NCBI GenBank assembly: GCA_947625495.1
Contig: CANQOQ010000001.1
Location: 184,342-248,341 of the forward strand
Origin: Candidatus Gastranaerophilales bacterium
Lineage (GTDB): Bacteria > Cyanobacteriota > Vampirovibrionia > Gastranaerophilales > Gastranaerophilaceae
Direction of reading: 5' to 3'
DNA length: 64,000 nt
In this document: in pieces, positions 61,049-64,000 of the stretch
Position numbering within the stretch: the stretch's first letter is position 1
Layout: each line of letters opens with the position of its first letter
Made by a program: the position numbers and the translations under genes
The notes under the pieces: model-generated
What the model saw: the letters and a program-made list of their open reading frames with translations, nothing else
Database searches by the model: none
Told to the model about the DNA's origin: nothing

Positions 61049-63691
61049 ATGTCTGAAGATAATAATTATAATGAAATATTGGAACAAGTCCAAAACAAAC
61101 TTGATAAAATTGATTCTGCGAACGGTATTGATTTAACAGGTATAAAAAACTCTGTTGAGTCTATTCAAAATTTATTAAATGATTCACAAGCTAAATCCAA
61201 TTTTGAAGAGATTAAAAATAAACTCGAAAATATTGCTAATCAAGTTAACAGCTGTAATGAATCTCTTGTTAAAGACTTGTTTGATAACATTAATTCCCTA
61301 AAAGAAAAATCTAAAGATATAGGAAGCTATCTCGAAAATATAAAAAATTCTCAAAATTTATCACTAACCAGCGCCGAATTTGAAGAATTTCAAAAACAAC
61401 AATTGGATTTTTCCGTTAAAACCAACGAATATTTTCGTAATGAAATAAATACGCTTAAAGAACAATCTAAGAACATAAGTAATGTTAATAATTTGGACAA
61501 CCTTGAAAACCAAATTTCTTTAATTCATAAAAACTTATCCGTTTATATTAAACAAATCGTAGGCAGACTAGATAATGCTCCTGATATAGAACAAATTAGT
61601 TCTATAGTTTCTGATGTATCTACAGTAAATCAAAAAAATATTGCTCAAACTAATACTCTTTTAAAATCAATAGAAGAAAGAGTTTCTTATCTTACTAACA
61701 ACGAATTTACTCAACAAATTTCTAAAATAAGTGACATATATGATAGTTTAAATATAATTCACGCTTGGATAGAAAAAGTAGGATTTCTTAATAAATCAAT
61801 AGAAAATGTTTACGCAAGATTAGGTGCAAACATCAATTTTGATGAAGTGTCCGAAAAGGTTGATATTATTTATGAAAATATGGCAGCACTCAACAACTGG
61901 ACCATGAAAATTGATAACATCGACGGAAATATGTCAGAAGTTCAGGCGAAAGTTGCTTCTTTGAGTTCTTGCATTGAAGATACAAGAATTATTGCGGAAA
62001 CAATTTCTGATATTAAAAACAGGCTTGATGCATCTTTAAGTGAAGATTTGGATTTGGATGATTTATCCAATAAAATGGATATTGTTTATGAAAATCTTAC
62101 AGCACTTAACGAATGGTCTCAAAAAATCGATTCTATTTCTGATGATGTTAATTTGATTCATAACAAAATTGATGATAACAGTATTGAATTGAGAATTGAT
62201 GAAATATCCGAAAATATTTCCGTTATAACAGATAAAATTCAAAATTCTATTACGGATTCCAAAATAGATAAATTATCTGAAGGTATATCCGATGTTTCGG
62301 ATAAAGTATCATCTATTAATAATGTTTTTGAAGAAGAACTTATTTCATCAAAAATAGATTTAATATACGAAAACATAAATTTGCTAAATGATTGGGTTGG
62401 AAAAATTGACGGTATTTCACAAAAAAGTGAAGAACTTGATAATAAATTCAACAGAACAAGCAATAATTTAAATATTAAAATTGAAGAAATAACCGAAACT
62501 CTTTCTAATGCAGCTAAAATCATTGAAGATATTCCTAAACTCGTTGAAGATATTCCTGATATGAAAGGAAAACTCGAGGAATTATCCGATGAACTTAATA
62601 TTATAACTAAAAAAACAAAAAATGAAACAGAATCATATATTTATACCCTTTTAGATATTGAATCTGACTTTTTAAAACTTCATCAATTCTTGGATGATAA
62701 AAGCAGACAGACTTCAGATGATATTAATGCTTTAAGAGAAAGATTTGATGAACTCAATGATGATATTTCCAGCATCAGTAAAAGAACTAACAAATTAATT
62801 TTGTCCGCTGATGAGGCAAATAAAGAATTTAAAAATCATCTTGAAACATTCAAAAATACTATTCTTGAACTTGATATTCAAAGACAAGAATTAAATCCTG
62901 AAAACAGATTTAATACTATTGCCAATAAATTGACTAATATTGCAGGTTTACTGCAAAATACAATAAATACCGGTAATAATATTAATACTGCATTTATGTA
63001 TCTTGCAGAATGGATTGACACTACGGATAATACACTAAATCAAATTCAAAATAGTATTGTTGATTTAGCTGAAAAATCCTTAAACAAAAATCTTCAAACA
63101 GAAATATCAAAAGAATTCAGTTTTATAAAAAAAGAAATTTCCAATATTATTGATAAAGTGTCCGTATTGGATGAAATATTTTCAAATTATAAAAATGAAG
63201 ATTTTTCAGAACTAAAAAGTCTAATTACAGGTGTAATAGTTCAATTAAATACTGCACTAAAACCTGATATAGATTCTATTAATGACAAAATAGATAAAGT
63301 TAATGAAGATAATAATACTAATTTTGCTAAAATAGAATCCGCATTAAAGGAAAAAATTAACGCTCAAGCTAAGCATATTATTGCTCTTGAAGAAAAAATA
63401 GATAATTTAAATTCTAAATTTGATAAACTTATTGAAACATTAAGCGAAGATAACAGTAATTTTGAAATTAAAGATATTTTAAATTATATTACATCTCAAA
63501 TATCGCATACTAACGAGGAATTAAACAAAAAACAAGTACCTGCGGATATTTTAAATGATATATCAGAAAAGTTAGAAACATACAATAATAAACAAAAAGC
63601 TGCCGCTACAATTATAAATAAAGTCGCAGATAAATTAGAAAGCTTTGATAATAACATTAATAAGATTGTTTCTTATATTGAAGAAGACTAA
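61049..63691 (+). CDS. Long coiled-coil protein with internal repeats
   Basis: 880 aa from the ATG at 61049, which has GAGAGTG upstream; an ATG 8 codons earlier lacks a ribosome site and lies next to the -10-like TGATAAAAT. Nearly the whole protein is heptad-patterned coiled coil rich in D, E, K, N, I and L, without membrane spans or signal peptide. A module with consensus IYENxxxLNxWxxKID occurs at about residues 225, 269, 341 and 433, with a looser fifth (YLAEWIDTTD) near 647. It resembles structural or chemoreceptor-type coiled coils only generally. It is a probable cytoskeletal or scaffold protein; no family recognised. Confidence 0.8.
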   Translation: MSEDNNYNEILEQVQNKLDKIDSANGIDLTGIKNSVESIQNLLNDSQAKSNFEEIKNKLENIANQVNSCNESLVKDLFDNINSLKEKSKDIGSYLENIKNSQNLSLTSAEFEEFQKQQLDFSVKTNEYFRNEINTLKEQSKNISNVNNLDNLENQISLIHKNLSVYIKQIVGRLDNAPDIEQISSIVSDVSTVNQKNIAQTNTLLKSIEERVSYLTNNEFTQQISKISDIYDSLNIIHAWIEKVGFLNKSIENVYARLGANINFDEVSEKVDIIYENMAALNNWTMKIDNIDGNMSEVQAKVASLSSCIEDTRIIAETISDIKNRLDASLSEDLDLDDLSNKMDIVYENLTALNEWSQKIDSISDDVNLIHNKIDDNSIELRIDEISENISVITDKIQNSITDSKIDKLSEGISDVSDKVSSINNVFEEELISSKIDLIYENINLLNDWVGKIDGISQKSEELDNKFNRTSNNLNIKIEEITETLSNAAKIIEDIPKLVEDIPDMKGKLEELSDELNIITKKTKNETESYIYTLLDIESDFLKLHQFLDDKSRQTSDDINALRERFDELNDDISSISKRTNKLILSADEANKEFKNHLETFKNTILELDIQRQELNPENRFNTIANKLTNIAGLLQNTINTGNNINTAFMYLAEWIDTTDNTLNQIQNSIVDLAEKSLNKNLQTEISKEFSFIKKEISNIIDKVSVLDEIFSNYKNEDFSELKSLITGVIVQLNTALKPDIDSINDKIDKVNEDNNTNFAKIESALKEKINAQAKHIIALEEKIDNLNSKFDKLIETLSEDNSNFEIKDILNYITSQISHTNEELNKKQVPADILNDISEKLETYNNKQKAAATIINKVADKLESFDNNINKIVSYIEED

Positions 63692-63696
63692 TAAGA

Positions 63697-64000
63697 TTAT
63701 TTATTAAAAATATTTCTTAAAATACCGTTATTGTCTTTTAAAAGTCCTTTTGCTTCTTCAAATGAAATGTTATATTTGATTTGCAGTATAGCTTCTTTAA
63801 CATTGAATGAATTTTCTTCAAGAACTTTTTGAGCTTTTTCATAGTCCGCCCCAGAAATAGCGCAAACAATTCTGACGGCTCTATCTTTAAGTTTAATATT
63901 GGTAGGTTTTACGTCAACCATAAAGTTTTTATAGACTTTGCCTATTTTAACCATAGCACCCGTCGTCAGCATATTTAAAACCATTTTTTGAGCAGTTCCG
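63697..64000 (-). CDS. murQ: N-acetylmuramic acid 6-phosphate etherase, C-terminal part
   Basis: 101 codons, open to the right edge. The visible end GTAQKMVLNMLTTGAMVKIG followed by MVDVKPTNIKLKDRAVRIV is characteristic of MurQ, which cleaves the lactyl ether of MurNAc-6-phosphate in cell-wall recycling. The C-terminal UBA-like three-helix segment (ISGADYEKAQKVL) is also family-typical. The N-terminal SIS domain lies outside the window. Confidence 0.93.
   Translation of the reverse strand, partial: GTAQKMVLNMLTTGAMVKIGKVYKNFMVDVKPTNIKLKDRAVRIVCAISGADYEKAQKVLEENSFNVKEAILQIKYNISFEEAKGLLKDNNGILRNIFNK

Noticed and set aside
1..64000. tRNA, rRNA or riboswitch genes
   Set aside because: I looked for T-loop (GGTTCGAxTCC) and conserved riboswitch cores in the gaps and saw none. 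Visual reading could miss divergent cases; a tRNAscan/Infernal run would settle it.

Overview
The window is AT-rich, densely packed bacterial chromosome with short intergenic gaps and genes on both strands in small operons. The combination of anaerobic ribonucleotide reductase, a PyrK/PyrD type-B dihydroorotate dehydrogenase, a GH57 amylase-family enzyme, and several lineage-type proteins that begin with a short tail ending in an SFG or SFKG motif suggests a gut anaerobe of the Gastranaerophilales (non-photosynthetic Melainabacteria/Vampirovibrionia). This placement is inference: there is no rRNA gene here, and I found no tRNA.

Layout. 1-4474 (minus): the start of an exported beta-helix-like protein, rarA, a radical SAM enzyme, a DegT-type sugar aminotransferase and a GT2 glycosyltransferase. 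4543-7681 (plus): a TPR-GAF-HD-GYP signalling protein, a NarL-type response regulator and a LOG-family hydrolase. 7718-14369: a large helicase-nuclease, a small XRE regulator, two tiny membrane proteins, a glycosyltransferase and gltX. 14423-23790: two YcaO paralogues flanking a convergent ADP-ribosyltransferase / ADP-ribosylglycohydrolase pair, followed by nrdG and nrdD; the second ycaO lies 14 nt behind nrdG. 23943-26139: a AAA+ ATPase and a degenerate ATPase partner. 26518-28460: a radical SAM gene, a 110-bp segment bounded by perfect 24-bp inverted repeats and carrying a promoter, and a 180-aa FimB/FimE-sized tyrosine recombinase. I read this as a phase-variable promoter switch. 28586-38110: peptide ABC permeases, MgtC, an acyltransferase, hpt, tilS, a cupin, two exported proteins, MscS and galE. 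38107-44663: an acyltransferase, a HisA-HisI-HisE fusion with hisD, an acetyltransferase, a lysozyme-like protein and a rhodanese. 44787-54611: one operon holding every enzyme of de novo UMP synthesis, including a PyrF-CarA fusion, behind a leader with a 12-codon ORF and an attenuator-like terminator. 54770-64000: leuC, tsaD, a GH57 enzyme, a type-4 uracil-DNA glycosylase, a long repeat-containing coiled-coil protein and the end of murQ.

Three cross-cutting patterns are visible. First, five minus-strand genes have TGn-TATAAT (or TATCAT) ending exactly 6 nt before the ATG, so their mRNAs should be leaderless. Second, three intergenic islands (26268-26490, 44915-45060, 59721-60094) share a purine-rich repeat vocabulary built on GAAGTGAA and GCGAAG, one with an exact 160-bp tandem duplication. 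Third, a 64-bp copy of the gltX start region sits upstream of ycaO-1, so ycaO-1 is flanked by direct repeats, which suggests how it got there.

The strongest candidates for an undescribed system are the invertible promoter in front of the radical SAM gene at 26518-27708, and the ADP-ribosylation / de-ADP-ribosylation pair framed by duplicated YcaO genes.
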